Shown one piece after another: positions 50,933-59,895 of a stretch of 64,000 nucleotides of DNA. Origin of the DNA: Microbacterium hydrocarbonoxydans (GTDB taxonomy: Bacteria; Actinomycetota; Actinomycetes; Actinomycetales; Microbacteriaceae); NCBI RefSeq assembly GCF_900105205.1, contig NZ_FNSQ01000005.1:2480001-2544000 (forward strand), given 5' to 3'. The notes under the pieces are model-generated. The model ran no database searches. It was not told the DNA's origin and saw only the letters and a list, made by a program, of their open reading frames with translations. Position numbers and translations under genes: made by a program. Each line of letters starts with the position of its first letter. Positions within the stretch are counted from its first letter, which is position 1.

Positions 50933-53921
50933 CGATCGTCACCTTGCCCGCGCCGCTCACCGTGATCGTGCCGTTCTGGAACGACTGCGAGCACCCGCCA
51001 CCAGCCAGGCCGCACTTCTGCTCACCCGTCGGCCACCCCAACGCACCGGCGACACCACCGGCAGCACCATGCGCCGTCCGGATCGCGCCCGTCATCAGGA
51101 ACGCACCACTGGGACCCGCGTTCACCAGACCACCCGCGAACGACTGCGCCGTGCCACCACCATTGGCAGACACCGACACCGTGTCACCCAACGGATAACC
51201 CAACGCCCCCGACGGACCACCCTTCGCACCGTAATAGTCCGCACCCGCCCCCGCACGAACGATCCGAGCCTTCCCGCCCACGAGATAGATCGTGCCGTGC
51301 TGGAACGACTGCGAGCACCCGCCACCGGCCAGGCCGCACTTCTGCTCACCCGTCGGCCACCCCAACGCACCGGCGACACCACCGGCAGCACCATGCGCCG
51401 TCCGGATCGCGCCCGTCATCAGGAACGCACCACTGGGACCCGCGTTCACCAGACCACCCGCGAACGACTGCGCCGTGCCACCACCATTGGCAGACACCGA
51501 CACCGTGTCACCCAACGGATAACCCAACGCACCCGACGGACCACCCTTCGCACCGTAATAGTCCGCACCCGCCCCCGCACGAACGATCCGAGCCTTCCCG
51601 CCCACGAGATAGATCGTGCCGTGCTGGAACGACTGCGAGCACCCGCCACCGGCCAGGCCGCACTTCTGCTCACCCGTCGGCCACCCCAACGCACCGGCGA
51701 CACCACCGGCAGCACCATGCGCCGTCCGGATCGCGCCCGTCATCAGGAACGCACCACTGGGACCCGCGTTCACCAGACCACCCGCGAACGACTGCGCCGT
51801 GCCACCACCATTGGCAGACACCGACACCGTGTCACCCAACGGATAACCCAACGCCCCCGACGGACCACCCTTCGCACCGTAATAGTCCGCACCCGCCCCC
51901 GCACGAACGATCCGAGCCTTCCCGCCCACGAGATAGATCGTGCCGTGCTGGAACGACTGCGAGCACCCGCCACCGGCCAGGCCGCACTTCTGCTCACCCG
52001 TCGGCCACCCCAACGCACCGGCGACACCACCGGCAGCACCATGCGCCGTCCGGATCGCGCCCGTCATCAGGAACGCACCACTGGGACCCGCGTTCACCAG
52101 ACCACCCGCGAACGACTGCGCCGTGCCACCACCATTGGCAGACACCGACACCGTGTCACCCAACGGATAACCCAACGCCCCCGACGGACCACCCTTCGCA
52201 CCGAAGTACTCCGAGATGTCGCCGACGACATACTTCCCGGCGGTGTCGCTGAGGTACGCGGTCCCGTGCTGGAACGTCTGGGAGCATCCGCCACCGGCCA
52301 GGCCGCACTTCTGCTCACCCGTCGGCCACCCCAGCTGTCCGGAGACACCGCCTGCGCGGCTGTGAGCCTTCCTGATCTCGCCGACGACGGCGTAGACGCC
52401 GGCGCCGCTCATGCTGACTGCGCCATTGGCGAATGCCTGCTCCTTGCCTCCGCCGCTCGCCGCGGACGAGACCAGCTTCGAGGTCGGGATGCCGAGAACG
52501 CCCTTCACCCCTCCGGAGGCGTTGTATGTCTTCAGCACCGAAGCGTCCGTGACCGACAGCGCTCGTCCGCCGACCTCCGAGATCACAGCGTTCTGGAACG
52601 TCTGCACGCATCGGTCCGTCCCGCTGGCACAGGTCTTCTCGGAGGTGGGCCAGCCCGCCGATTCACGGACGCCGCCGAGTGCGCCGTGCTCCGTCCGTGT
52701 GAGCCCGCTCAGCGAGAAGATCCCGCTCGGGCCGGCGTTGACCAGCACCTTGGTGAAGGACTGCGCCGTACCGCCACCGTTCTCTGTGACGGTGACGACC
52801 GCCGAGTTCGGATATCCGACCTTGGACACGCCGCGCGAGATCGCCCACTTCGCGATCGCTCCCTTGGCGAGGATGAGCGGTTTGCCCTTCTGCCAATAGG
52901 CGATCACATTCTGGAACACATGACCGCACACCGCGGCACCACTGCACTTGGGCGCGTCGAGACGGTTGCCCCAGGAGCCCTTGAGCCCACCGGCAGCCGC
53001 CCAGGCGGCGCTGATCGCCTGAGAGCCCTCGCCGACCTGACTCGACTGCGTCGAGCCGAACCAGTCCGTGAAGTAGTTGTAGAAGTTGCGGTTGCCGTAG
53101 GCCGAGCAGCTGTCACCCAGGCCGTAGCCTGCACGCAGCGCTGCCGCGTTGGGCTGGTACGGCGTGTAGTAGTAGAGAGCCGCCGTCGCCTTGTTCGCGA
53201 CGTACACGCGTCCGGAGCCGCACGAGGCGTTCGGGTTGTAGAGGATGTTCCAGGTGTTCCCCGGCGCGTACCACTGGAACCACTTTCCCTCCATGTAGAT
53301 CTGCATCTGCCGCGCGGCGCCATAGATCTGGTGGAAGAATCCGACGAAGTTCGGGTCGCAGGGAGCGGTGTCAGGGCAGCCCTGACCCAGCGCGATGTTG
53401 TATCGCCAGGCGCTCGGCCAGGTGTGCGTGATCAGCCCCTGCTCCTTCTGGAGCATCACGATCAGGACCTGCGGGTTGATGTTGCAGGACTGAGCGACCC
53501 GATAGATGATCCGGGCGGCTGTCTCGTTCGCCGCTCCCGTGTATCCGTTGCAGTACGCATCGGCTTGACGCGTCACCGAGGTGATCTTGAAGTCCTTCAG
53601 GCAGACGTAGCCGCTCTGACACTTCGACACCTTGCTGGTGAAGAAGCTCTGGATCTGCGCCTGGGTCATCGTGTTCTTGTTCGTGAACACCGCGTCGCTG
53701 ATGATGTTGCCCGCGCTGAACCCCGCGAGGGTCGTCTTCACCTCGCGCGCCTGGACGGAGCCTGACGACGCCGCGATGGCGGCTGACGATGCCGGGGAGG
53801 CGGCTGAGGCGGAGGCAGCGGGAACGGCGACACCGACCACGAGCGCCGCGGTTGCGACGATGGTGGCGAGGATTCGGGGCATCCTCATGGTGTTTCGAGA
53901 GCGTGGGGCACGTCGAGACAT
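50919..53921 (-). CDS. Secreted LGFP-repeat surface protein
   Basis: About 1000 residues with a signal peptide (RILATIVATAALVVGVAVPA, cleavage near SASA). An N-terminal domain of about 250 residues follows (AGNIISDAVFTNKNTMTQAQ; NPQVLIVMLQKEQGLITHTW), possibly lysozyme-like or glucosaminidase-like. Then come about 13 LGFP modules of 50-55 residues, each with a motif such as GALGYPLGD or GALGWPTGEQ, thought to bind cell wall. The C-terminal modules derive from four near-identical 324-bp DNA units. No sortase motif or membrane anchor at the C-terminus. Start is uncertain: ATG 53921 or ATG 53888, both giving a usable signal peptide. Confidence 0.85.
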   Translation of the reverse strand: MSRRAPRSRNTMRMPRILATIVATAALVVGVAVPAASASAASPASSAAIAASSGSVQAREVKTTLAGFSAGNIISDAVFTNKNTMTQAQIQSFFTSKVSKCQSGYVCLKDFKITSVTRQADAYCNGYTGAANETAARIIYRVAQSCNINPQVLIVMLQKEQGLITHTWPSAWRYNIALGQGCPDTAPCDPNFVGFFHQIYGAARQMQIYMEGKWFQWYAPGNTWNILYNPNASCGSGRVYVANKATAALYYYTPYQPNAAALRAGYGLGDSCSAYGNRNFYNYFTDWFGSTQSSQVGEGSQAISAAWAAAGGLKGSWGNRLDAPKCSGAAVCGHVFQNVIAYWQKGKPLILAKGAIAKWAISRGVSKVGYPNSAVVTVTENGGGTAQSFTKVLVNAGPSGIFSLSGLTRTEHGALGGVRESAGWPTSEKTCASGTDRCVQTFQNAVISEVGGRALSVTDASVLKTYNASGGVKGVLGIPTSKLVSSAASGGGKEQAFANGAVSMSGAGVYAVVGEIRKAHSRAGGVSGQLGWPTGEQKCGLAGGGCSQTFQHGTAYLSDTAGKYVVGDISEYFGAKGGPSGALGYPLGDTVSVSANGGGTAQSFAGGLVNAGPSGAFLMTGAIRTAHGAAGGVAGALGWPTGEQKCGLAGGGCSQSFQHGTIYLVGGKARIVRAGAGADYYGAKGGPSGALGYPLGDTVSVSANGGGTAQSFAGGLVNAGPSGAFLMTGAIRTAHGAAGGVAGALGWPTGEQKCGLAGGGCSQSFQHGTIYLVGGKARIVRAGAGADYYGAKGGPSGALGYPLGDTVSVSANGGGTAQSFAGGLVNAGPSGAFLMTGAIRTAHGAAGGVAGALGWPTGEQKCGLAGGGCSQSFQHGTIYLVGGKARIVRAGAGADYYGAKGGPSGALGYPLGDTVSVSANGGGTAQSFAGGLVNAGPSGAFLMTGAIRTAHGAAGGVAGALGWPTGEQKCGLAGGGCSQSFQNGTITVSGAGKVTIVRKG
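50977..52199 (-). repeat. Four near-perfect tandem 324-bp units inside the LGFP gene
   Basis: Units begin at 50977, 51301, 51625 and 51949 (exact 324-bp period; the sequence TGGAACGACTGCGAGCACCC recurs at each). The fourth copy matches only to about 52199. By eye they differ at very few positions, for example C/A at 51531 and an A/G difference near 51003. Each unit encodes 108 residues, two LGFP modules. The 321-bp unit beyond 52270 is diverged, which indicates recent amplification or gene conversion of the others. Confidence 0.92.
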
Positions 53922-54022
53922 GTGACCAGTGTGACGGAAGTTGCAGGATGATGCCACTGTTGCGGTAAATCGGGCGTTGCTCATCGGCGTGTCGCGTGAA
54001 GACACAGCCCGCGTTCAGGACC

Positions 54023-55096
54023 TCAGAGGTCGGCGTGCAGGCCCCAGACCCGCTCTGCGGCCCCGAGCCAGGAGAAGGAGCGCGAGCGGTCGGCACCGAG
54101 CACGCTGAGTCGGCGACCGGAGTCTCCGACCGCGTCCACGACGGCATCCGGCATCGACTCGGGATCGACCACAACTCCCCCGTCGGCGATGACGTCGTGG
54201 TGCACTCCGCTTTCGGCCGCGACGACCGGCACGCCGAGCGTCATGGCCTCGACCACGCGCCAGGGCCAGCTCGCGATCGTGCTCGTCGCCACGAGCGCCG
54301 ATGCGGACGCGAAGACGGCGGCGCGGTCATCCGCTGACAGCACGCCGCGGATGTGCGCCCGGGATTCCGGGAGTCCGACCGATGCAGCGATCTCTGCGAG
54401 CTTCGGCTCCGACCCCTCAGGGGCGTCGAGCACGACGGCGTCCGTGCCCGCGGCGAGCGCCGCGCGGAATCCCTGGGCGAGCGAGTCGGCAGACCCCGTG
54501 AGCACGACGTATGCGGCGGGCATGGACAGCGCCTGACGGCGGGTCGCCGCATCGAACGGGACCACGAAACCCGAGGGCGCAGCGCCAGGGATCACCCGGA
54601 TCCGATTGCCGAGCTTGGCGATCTCGACCAGACGTGCGCCGATCGCGTGCGAGGGCACGACGACCGCGTCCGCGTGCTTGACGGCCCGCTTCAGCATCCC
54701 GCGCTCCCAGGCGACCCTCGTCTTGGAGAGGCAGCCGGGTGCGTCCCACGCCTGCAGATCCCAGACCGTGACAGTGGTCTGGTCGTGGTCGTGCACCCTG
54801 TCGTGCCGCACGAGCGGGGCCATGAGGGTCGGAGAGTGGATGAGGCCACCTCCGACGCCTGCCACGATGCCCAGCTGCCAGGACCCGGCGAGTTCGCGAC
54901 GGGCGAGCGAGAGACGGCGGATGTCGGAGATGCCCGGAACGGTCACCTCGGTTCCAGAGGGGACGATCGCGTCGACGACGCAGCCGGCAGGCGCCGTCGC
55001 GACCAGTGCTGCCGCGAGATCACTGGCCGCAGCGGCCTGATCGGCGTCCACGACATGCGTCAGCTGATCCAGAACAACACGCAGCCGAGCACCCAT
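54023..55096 (-). CDS. Glycosyltransferase family 4
   Basis: 357 residues. N-terminal ARLRVVLDQLTHVVDADQAA, a middle TVTVWDLQAWDAPGCLSKTR and VVVPSHAIGARLVEIAKLGN followed by IRVIPGAAPSGF are typical of GT4 enzymes. The donor-site end is VEAMTLGVPVVAAESGVHHD. The catalytic E-x7-E is partly kept (VVEAMTLGVPVVAAE). The ATG at 55096 follows TACTGT by six bases, supporting this start over longer frames. Specificity unknown; it is divergent from the DUF4012 gene. Confidence 0.85.
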   Translation of the reverse strand: MGARLRVVLDQLTHVVDADQAAAASDLAAALVATAPAGCVVDAIVPSGTEVTVPGISDIRRLSLARRELAGSWQLGIVAGVGGGLIHSPTLMAPLVRHDRVHDHDQTTVTVWDLQAWDAPGCLSKTRVAWERGMLKRAVKHADAVVVPSHAIGARLVEIAKLGNRIRVIPGAAPSGFVVPFDAATRRQALSMPAAYVVLTGSADSLAQGFRAALAAGTDAVVLDAPEGSEPKLAEIAASVGLPESRAHIRGVLSADDRAAVFASASALVATSTIASWPWRVVEAMTLGVPVVAAESGVHHDVIADGGVVVDPESMPDAVVDAVGDSGRRLSVLGADRSRSFSWLGAAERVWGLHADL

Positions 55097-55102
55097 GCGA
55101 CC

Positions 55103-55108
55103 ACAGTA
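55103..55108 (-). promoter_or_regulatory. -10 element, leaderless promoter for 55096
   Basis: TACTGT on the minus strand ends six bases before the ATG at 55096. Confidence 0.55.
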
Positions 55109-55202
55109 GTCGGCGAGGACCCGGATCCCCGGGAGCGCGTCGGCGTGCGGCCGGATCGCACCGCCACACCCCGGATATGCCGCTTCATGCTTGAATGCAG
55201 GA

Positions 55203-56963
55203 GTGAGTGACGGACGCCTGCCGGTACGTCGCCGTTGGTTGCGATGGACCATCGGCGTGATCCTGACTTTTCTCGTGCTCGCGATCGGGTGGGTCACGGT
55301 GCGCGGGGTCGGAGCGGTGCATGACCTCCAGCAGGTCGCGTCATCCTCGTCGAAGCTCAAGGAGGCGATCGGTCAGGGCGATCTCGAGCGAGCTGCATCG
55401 CTGTCGTCCCGCATCGCCCATCACGCGCAGTCCGCGCACGAGCTGACGTCGGATCCGATCTGGACCGGATTCGGATTCGTCCCCTGGCTCGGACCGAACT
55501 TCTCCGCCGTGAGCGAGGTCGCCACCATCGCCGACGATGTGGCGTCCGACGCCCTGGTGCCCGTCCTCGATGCCGCAGGCGCACTCGACCTCGCAAGTCT
55601 CGGTCTGTCCGGCGGCACGATCGACGTCACTCCCTTCGCGGCGATCGAGCCGTCGCTCGCGGATGCGAGCGACACCCTCAGCGGGGCCGAGGAGCGCGCC
55701 CTCCGGATCGACGCGGAATCGACGCTCCCTCCCCTCGCCGATGCCGTCCGAGAGATGCGCTCCACCGTCACACAGGCGGCGACCATCGTCGGATCCCTGC
55801 ACGGGGCCGCGGCGCTGCTTCCGAGCATGCTCGGGGCCGAGGGGCCTCGGAACTACGTGATCGCGATGCAGAACAACGCAGAGCTGCGCTCCTCCGGCGG
55901 CATCATCGGGGCGATCGCCCTGCTGCACGCCGAGAACGGACGCATCACCCTCGTGCAGCAGGCATCGGTCCCCGACTTCCCCGCCCTGGACACGCCGATT
56001 CCTCTCAGCGAGGCGACCGTGGCGCTGTTCGAAGACCAGCCGGGGCGGTATATGCAGAACCTGACCAGCGTCGTCGACTTCACCGAGGCCGGCCCGGCGA
56101 TCGCCCAACGCTGGCAGGACCGCTTCGGCCAGCGGGTCGACGGCGTCATCGCGGTCGACGCGGTCATGACCGAGAACCTCCTGGCCGCGACCGGGCCGCT
56201 CGCCTTCGGGCCCTTCACCGCGACGAAGGACACCGTGGTGAGCCAGCTGCTGTCCGAGATCTACGCCGCCGTCCCCGATCCGCGCGCCCAGGACAAGGTC
56301 TTCTCGCAGGCTGCAGGAGTGCTCCTGTCCGCCGCCCTGACGAAAGCCGATCCCAAGGACCTCCTGGCAGCCCTCGCGGAGTCGGCGGATCAGCGGCGCA
56401 TCCGGATCTGGAGCGCGCACGAGGACGAGGAGAAGCTGCTAGCCGCGTCGTCCCTCGGTGGAGCGCTGCCCGTCGATGACACCGAGACGCACGTGGGCGT
56501 CCTCCTCAACGACACCACCGGCGGCAAGATGGATTACTACACGGATGCGGCGCTCTCGGTCGCGACCGGCACGTGCGACGGGAAGCCGACGACGCAGCTG
56601 AGGGTGACCTGGACCAATGACGCTCCTGCCGATGCGGCGACGTCACTACCGCCGTACGTCACGGCCGACGGGTTCTACGGTGTGCCTGCGGGGTCCACCC
56701 GCACCCTCGTCACGGTGTACGGCCCCGAAGGCGCCACTCCCTCGCACATCGATCGCGACGGGAAAGAGGAGAGCGTGCAGACGGCGCTCCTCGGCACGAG
56801 ATCGGCCGTGCAGCACGAGGTCCTGCTGGCCCCCGGCGAGTCGTCGACGATCACCGTCGAATACCAGGGCACGGGGGCCGGCGAACGGCTCACCGTGGTC
56901 GATCACACCCCCATGATCGACACGCCGAAGACGGCCCGAGACGAACTGCGCTGCGCATCGTGA
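55203..56963 (+). CDS. DUF4012 membrane-anchored extracytoplasmic protein
   Basis: 586 residues: basic N-terminus, one membrane span (about 15-37, WTIGVILTFLVLAIGWVTVR), then a large outside domain. Features of DUF4012 proteins include GPRNYVIAMQNNAELRSSGG and RVDGVIAVDAVMTENLLAAT. The residues around NNAELR-x-x-G-G resemble the LCP-like ligand site, and DUF4012 proteins are often found in exopolysaccharide clusters. GTG 55203 was chosen; the only earlier in-frame start is a TTG at 55191. A TTGAAT hexamer ends six bases before this GTG. Confidence 0.82.
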   Translation: MSDGRLPVRRRWLRWTIGVILTFLVLAIGWVTVRGVGAVHDLQQVASSSSKLKEAIGQGDLERAASLSSRIAHHAQSAHELTSDPIWTGFGFVPWLGPNFSAVSEVATIADDVASDALVPVLDAAGALDLASLGLSGGTIDVTPFAAIEPSLADASDTLSGAEERALRIDAESTLPPLADAVREMRSTVTQAATIVGSLHGAAALLPSMLGAEGPRNYVIAMQNNAELRSSGGIIGAIALLHAENGRITLVQQASVPDFPALDTPIPLSEATVALFEDQPGRYMQNLTSVVDFTEAGPAIAQRWQDRFGQRVDGVIAVDAVMTENLLAATGPLAFGPFTATKDTVVSQLLSEIYAAVPDPRAQDKVFSQAAGVLLSAALTKADPKDLLAALAESADQRRIRIWSAHEDEEKLLAASSLGGALPVDDTETHVGVLLNDTTGGKMDYYTDAALSVATGTCDGKPTTQLRVTWTNDAPADAATSLPPYVTADGFYGVPAGSTRTLVTVYGPEGATPSHIDRDGKEESVQTALLGTRSAVQHEVLLAPGESSTITVEYQGTGAGERLTVVDHTPMIDTPKTARDELRCAS

Positions 56964-56988
56964 CTTTCACCATCCGATGATGTAGTGT
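56960..56988 (+). promoter_or_regulatory. Promoter of the sortase-substrate gene
   Basis: -35 GTGACT (56960-56965) and -10 TAGTGT (56983-56988) are 17 bases apart. The -35 overlaps the DUF4012 stop codon. The leader would be about 110 nt. Confidence 0.5.
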
Positions 56989-57020
56989 CGGTCTCACTGG
57001 GGAATATCTGGGTTCAGAAC

Positions 57021-57037
57021 TCTGTCGTGGGGACAGA
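57021..57037 (+). promoter_or_regulatory. Small hairpin in the leader of 57106
   Basis: TCTGTC and GACAGA pair around a GTGGG loop. CAGAAC also occurs twice nearby (57015 and 57034). Role unknown. Confidence 0.3.
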
Positions 57038-57105
57038 ACGGGCCCACGCAGTCGGTTGCAGGGGTGTAGCCGAAGGCGATTCCGCGTGCATTTCTGGGGA
57101 GAATC

Positions 57106-57675
57106 ATGCTGAAGAAACTGGCTGCCATCAGCCTTACCGCCGGCGCGCTCGTGCTCATCGCACCTGCTGTCGCCTCTGCCGCACCGAGTGGATCTGAGTC
57201 CTACTCGGAGCCACCGCGCGTGAGCGTCGATCAACCGATCATCGACACCTGCGAGGCCTCCACCGTCTCCTTCGGCGCGGGGTACTTCCTGCCGTCCGAG
57301 AAGGTCGGTGTGTCGGTCTCCGGGCTCGATGCCGGCGACTCCTCCGTGTCGGGCAACACCGCAGCAGCCGACGGAAGTCTCGTCGTCAGCTACCGTCCGC
57401 CGTCCGACGGCCAGGGCTCCTACGCCCTGTCATTCGACGGCTCGCGCTCGTACACCGCGACCATCACGGTCTCGCAGGGGCACGACTCGGCAGCCAGCTG
57501 CGATCACGACCCGGCAGTCACCGCGGGCACTGAGCTTCCGCTCACCGGCGGAGGTCTGGAGCTCGCCCTGACCGGCGGCAGCGTGTCGCCGTGGGTGCTG
57601 GGTGGAGGGGCCGCCGCAGTGGTGGCAGGTGGAGCACTCGTCGCCACAGGCATCGCGCGCCGCAAGCGCGCCTAG
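57106..57675 (+). CDS. Small secreted sortase-anchored protein
   Basis: 189 residues. Signal peptide (LKKLAAISLTAGALVLIAPA, cleavage near ASAAPS). The mature part is a beta-sandwich-like domain of about 110 residues with two cysteines (TCEAS and SCDHD). The C-terminus is a cell-wall sorting signal: LPLTGG, then nine residues later LALTGG, a hydrophobic segment (VLGGGAAAVVAGGALVATGI) and a basic tail ARRKRA. The first fits class A/B-like LPxTG, the second the LAxTG motif of class E sortases. GGGGAG lies five bases before the ATG. Function unknown. Confidence 0.85.
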   Translation: MLKKLAAISLTAGALVLIAPAVASAAPSGSESYSEPPRVSVDQPIIDTCEASTVSFGAGYFLPSEKVGVSVSGLDAGDSSVSGNTAAADGSLVVSYRPPSDGQGSYALSFDGSRSYTATITVSQGHDSAASCDHDPAVTAGTELPLTGGGLELALTGGSVSPWVLGGGAAAVVAGGALVATGIARRKRA

Positions 57676-57703
57676 GTCAGATTCCCGCTCGCGCGGGGGT
57701 CGA

Positions 57704-57746
57704 CCGGACGACGGTGATCCCTCCCCCTCCGATCACCGTCGTCTGG
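57704..57746. terminator. Strong inverted repeat after the sortase-substrate gene
   Basis: GACGACGGTGATC and GATCACCGTCGTC form a perfect 13-bp stem, extendable to 16 pairs with one G-U, around an 11-nt pyrimidine-rich loop. It starts 29 bases after the stop at 57675. No U-tract, as is common for actinobacterial terminators. Confidence 0.7.
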
Positions 57747-57768
57747 TGAATCCGGTCATGTACCGGAG

Positions 57769-57810
57769 GCCCACGACCGCCCCCTTCACTCTCAGGTGGC
57801 GGCCGTGGGC
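57769..57810. terminator. Second inverted repeat between convergent genes
   Basis: GCCCACGACCGCC and GGCGGCCGTGGGC pair over 13 positions with one mismatch and a 16-nt loop; TTT follows on the plus strand. Together with the hairpin at 57704 it separates the plus-strand and minus-strand genes. Confidence 0.6.
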
Positions 57811-57813
57811 TTT

Positions 57814-57877
57814 ACTCATGCCCGCCGGGTGCTTCACTCATGCCCGCCGTGTGCTTCACTCGTGCCCGCAGGTCGTC
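57814..57877. repeat. 22-bp tandem repeat, about 2.9 copies
   Basis: Units begin at 57814, 57836 and 57858 (ACTCATGCCCGCCGGGTGCT and two variants). They fill the space between the second hairpin and the stop codon of the LCP gene. Confidence 0.75.
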
Positions 57878-59324
57878 AGGGCGCCGGGGTCTCCGTCGGC
57901 GGGTGCAGCGTCTGCTGCATGAGATCGTGGATGAAGGCGTAGTCCGGCTCGAACTCGTCCACGCCGTTGTCGGGTGTGAGCTCGACGGTCGTCACGGTGT
58001 GCTTGCGCGCCTTCGTCATCAGCTCGAAGAACTCCGGCAGCTTGTCCTGCGGCAGATCCGTGCTGATGAGAGCGGTCCCCGCTGAGGCGACCTCATTGAA
58101 GCGCGTGAGCACGGTCTGCGGCGTGAACTGCGCGAGGATCGCCTCCTGCAGCTCGCGCTGACGCTTCATCCGGTCCCAGTCGCTCGTCGTGTACCGCGAG
58201 CGCGCATACCACTGGGCGGTGTCGCCGTCCATGTGCTGCTGCCCGACCTCGATCCATCCGGTCGCCCAGGCGTCGACGTCGTACGGGTCGGTGCCGTCGG
58301 GCGGACCGCCCTTGGGCAGACGCTCGGTCACGTTGATGTCTACTCCGCCGAGGGCGTCGACGAGGGCGGCGAAACCGTGCATGTCGACGAACACGTAATA
58401 CGGGATCTCGATGCCGAGCACACCTTCGGCGGCATCCTTCGTCGCCTCGATGCCGGCGTCGGAGCCGTGTGCGGCAGCATCGGGGTAGAGGCTCTGCCCG
58501 TTGTCCTCGCGGCAGATCTCCGCCGCGTTGCGGACGTGGTTCATCCAGCCGTTCCAACCGCAGGAATCCGAACTGTGCCCCTCGAACCCGTTCGGATACA
58601 GCTCCTGCATCGGACTTCCCTCGCTGAACGGGGCATTGGGGAGCTCGCGCGGGATGCCGGTGATCGTGACGGCCCCGGTCGTGGCGTTCACAGAGACGAC
58701 CGAGATGCTGTCGAACCGCATCGAGTCACGCCCCTCGCCGCTGTCCGCACCGAGCAGGAGGATGTTGTAATAGCCCTCGCTGGGCGGCAGGCTCGGTCCG
58801 CTCTGACCGAAGATCGTGCTGATCGTGCCTCTGGCCGTGCCGACGTACGATGCGGCGTACCCCATCCCGGTGCCGACGAGACCCAGCAGCAGCAGAGCGA
58901 CCAGCGGGATCGCGAGCTTCGAGGGCCCAGGGATCCGGACGAGTCGGACCATCCTCAGCACGTCGAACGTGAGCACCGCCCAGAGGACGATGTAGCCGAT
59001 CATCAGCACCTGCACGAGCGTGAGGACGACGGCCGAGAACCAGCCCGCCCCCACCGTGAGCCAGAGCACCACCGGTCGCGCGAAGAGCGCGAGCCCCGCC
59101 GCGACGATCACGAGGAACCAGGCGAGCAGCGTCGCCCCGAGCCCGAAGCGTCCCAGCCGGCGGTTGCCGGCGAGCACCTGAGCGGATCCGGGGATGAGGA
59201 GGTTCAGTGCGACGAGCCACCAGCCGCGCTTGGTCATGGTGCCGGCGTCCGTCGGATCGGGATGCCGCAGCGGGCGCGTCTCGATCAGCGGTCGCGCCGA
59301 CCCTCGCGGCGGCGCAAGGGTCAC
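57876..59324 (-). CDS. LytR-CpsA-Psr (LCP) family glycopolymer transferase
   Basis: 482 residues. LCP enzymes attach teichoic acids, arabinogalactan or capsule to peptidoglycan outside the membrane. The N-terminal ~155 residues hold four or five hydrophobic segments (for example [20 protein letters not shown]), whereas most LCP proteins have one. The LCP domain shows [34 protein letters not shown] and [20 protein letters not shown], which include the expected arginines and aspartates. GTG start overlaps the purE stop (GTGA). It is the most likely enzyme here to anchor the glycans made by the upstream supercluster. Confidence 0.9.
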   Translation of the reverse strand: MTLAPPRGSARPLIETRPLRHPDPTDAGTMTKRGWWLVALNLLIPGSAQVLAGNRRLGRFGLGATLLAWFLVIVAAGLALFARPVVLWLTVGAGWFSAVVLTLVQVLMIGYIVLWAVLTFDVLRMVRLVRIPGPSKLAIPLVALLLLGLVGTGMGYAASYVGTARGTISTIFGQSGPSLPPSEGYYNILLLGADSGEGRDSMRFDSISVVSVNATTGAVTITGIPRELPNAPFSEGSPMQELYPNGFEGHSSDSCGWNGWMNHVRNAAEICREDNGQSLYPDAAAHGSDAGIEATKDAAEGVLGIEIPYYVFVDMHGFAALVDALGGVDINVTERLPKGGPPDGTDPYDVDAWATGWIEVGQQHMDGDTAQWYARSRYTTSDWDRMKRQRELQEAILAQFTPQTVLTRFNEVASAGTALISTDLPQDKLPEFFELMTKARKHTVTTVELTPDNGVDEFEPDYAFIHDLMQQTLHPPTETPAP

Positions 59325-59836
59325 AGCGAACCCTTCAGCCGATCGTTCTTCTCCTCGACCTGCGCCTCGAGGTCGAGGGCGAAGGCCTCGATGCGGTCGG
59401 CCAGGTCATCGTCCGACGTCCCGAGGATCCGGGCCGCGAGGATACCCGCGTTGCGCGCTCCCCCGATCGACACGGTCGCGACAGGAATACCGGCGGGCAT
59501 CTGCACGATCGACAGGAGGGAGTCCATGCCGTCGAGGTATGCGAGCGGTACGGGAACGCCGATCACCGGCAGCGCTGTCATCGAGGCGAGCATTCCGGGA
59601 AGGTGCGCTGCACCGCCCGCGCCGGCGATGATCACCTTCACACCCCGGTCGCGGGCCTCACGGGCATACTGCATGAGCTTGTCCGGGGTGCGATGAGCGG
59701 AGACGACCTCCACCTCGTGCGGGATCGCGAAGTCCGTCAGCGCCTGAGAGGCGTCCTTCATCACGCGCCAGTCGGAGTCGGATCCCATCACGACGCCGAC
59801 GAGCGGTGCGGTGGAGGAGTGCAATGGCTCAGTCAC
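59321..59836 (-). CDS. purE: 5-(carboxyamino)imidazole ribonucleotide mutase
   Basis: 171 residues. It converts N5-CAIR to CAIR in purine synthesis. [52 protein letters not shown] and the substrate-binding region following PVIGVPVP are all intact. The C-terminus ([17 protein letters not shown]) overlaps the LCP start. A TAGCCT hexamer ends six bases before the GTG at 59836, so it has its own leaderless promoter in addition to any read-through from purK. Confidence 0.96.
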   Translation of the reverse strand: MTEPLHSSTAPLVGVVMGSDSDWRVMKDASQALTDFAIPHEVEVVSAHRTPDKLMQYAREARDRGVKVIIAGAGGAAHLPGMLASMTALPVIGVPVPLAYLDGMDSLLSIVQMPAGIPVATVSIGGARNAGILAARILGTSDDDLADRIEAFALDLEAQVEEKNDRLKGSL

Positions 59837-59842
59837 CCACTC

Positions 59843-59848
59843 AGGCTA
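59843..59848 (-). promoter_or_regulatory. -10 element, leaderless promoter for purE
   Basis: TAGCCT on the minus strand ends six bases before the GTG at 59836. Confidence 0.55.
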
Positions 59849-59895
59849 CGGTCTGCTGCTGGGAGAACCCCCCAGCGGCACGCCCGTGAAGCCCC

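Noticed and set aside
50977..52272. Regular repeats considered as a CRISPR array
   Set aside because: The period is 324 bp, copies are contiguous with no spacers, and the repeat is coding.
50667..53765. A 1032-codon open frame on the plus strand through the LGFP gene
   Set aside because: It is the antisense of the repeat protein; the translation is repetitive Arg/Pro/Thr sequence with no family features, while the minus frame has a signal peptide and LGFP motifs.
57811..57875. A short coding sequence over the 22-bp repeats
   Set aside because: No ribosome site, and the repeated MPAxCFTHAR-type translation looks like a by-product of the DNA repeat.
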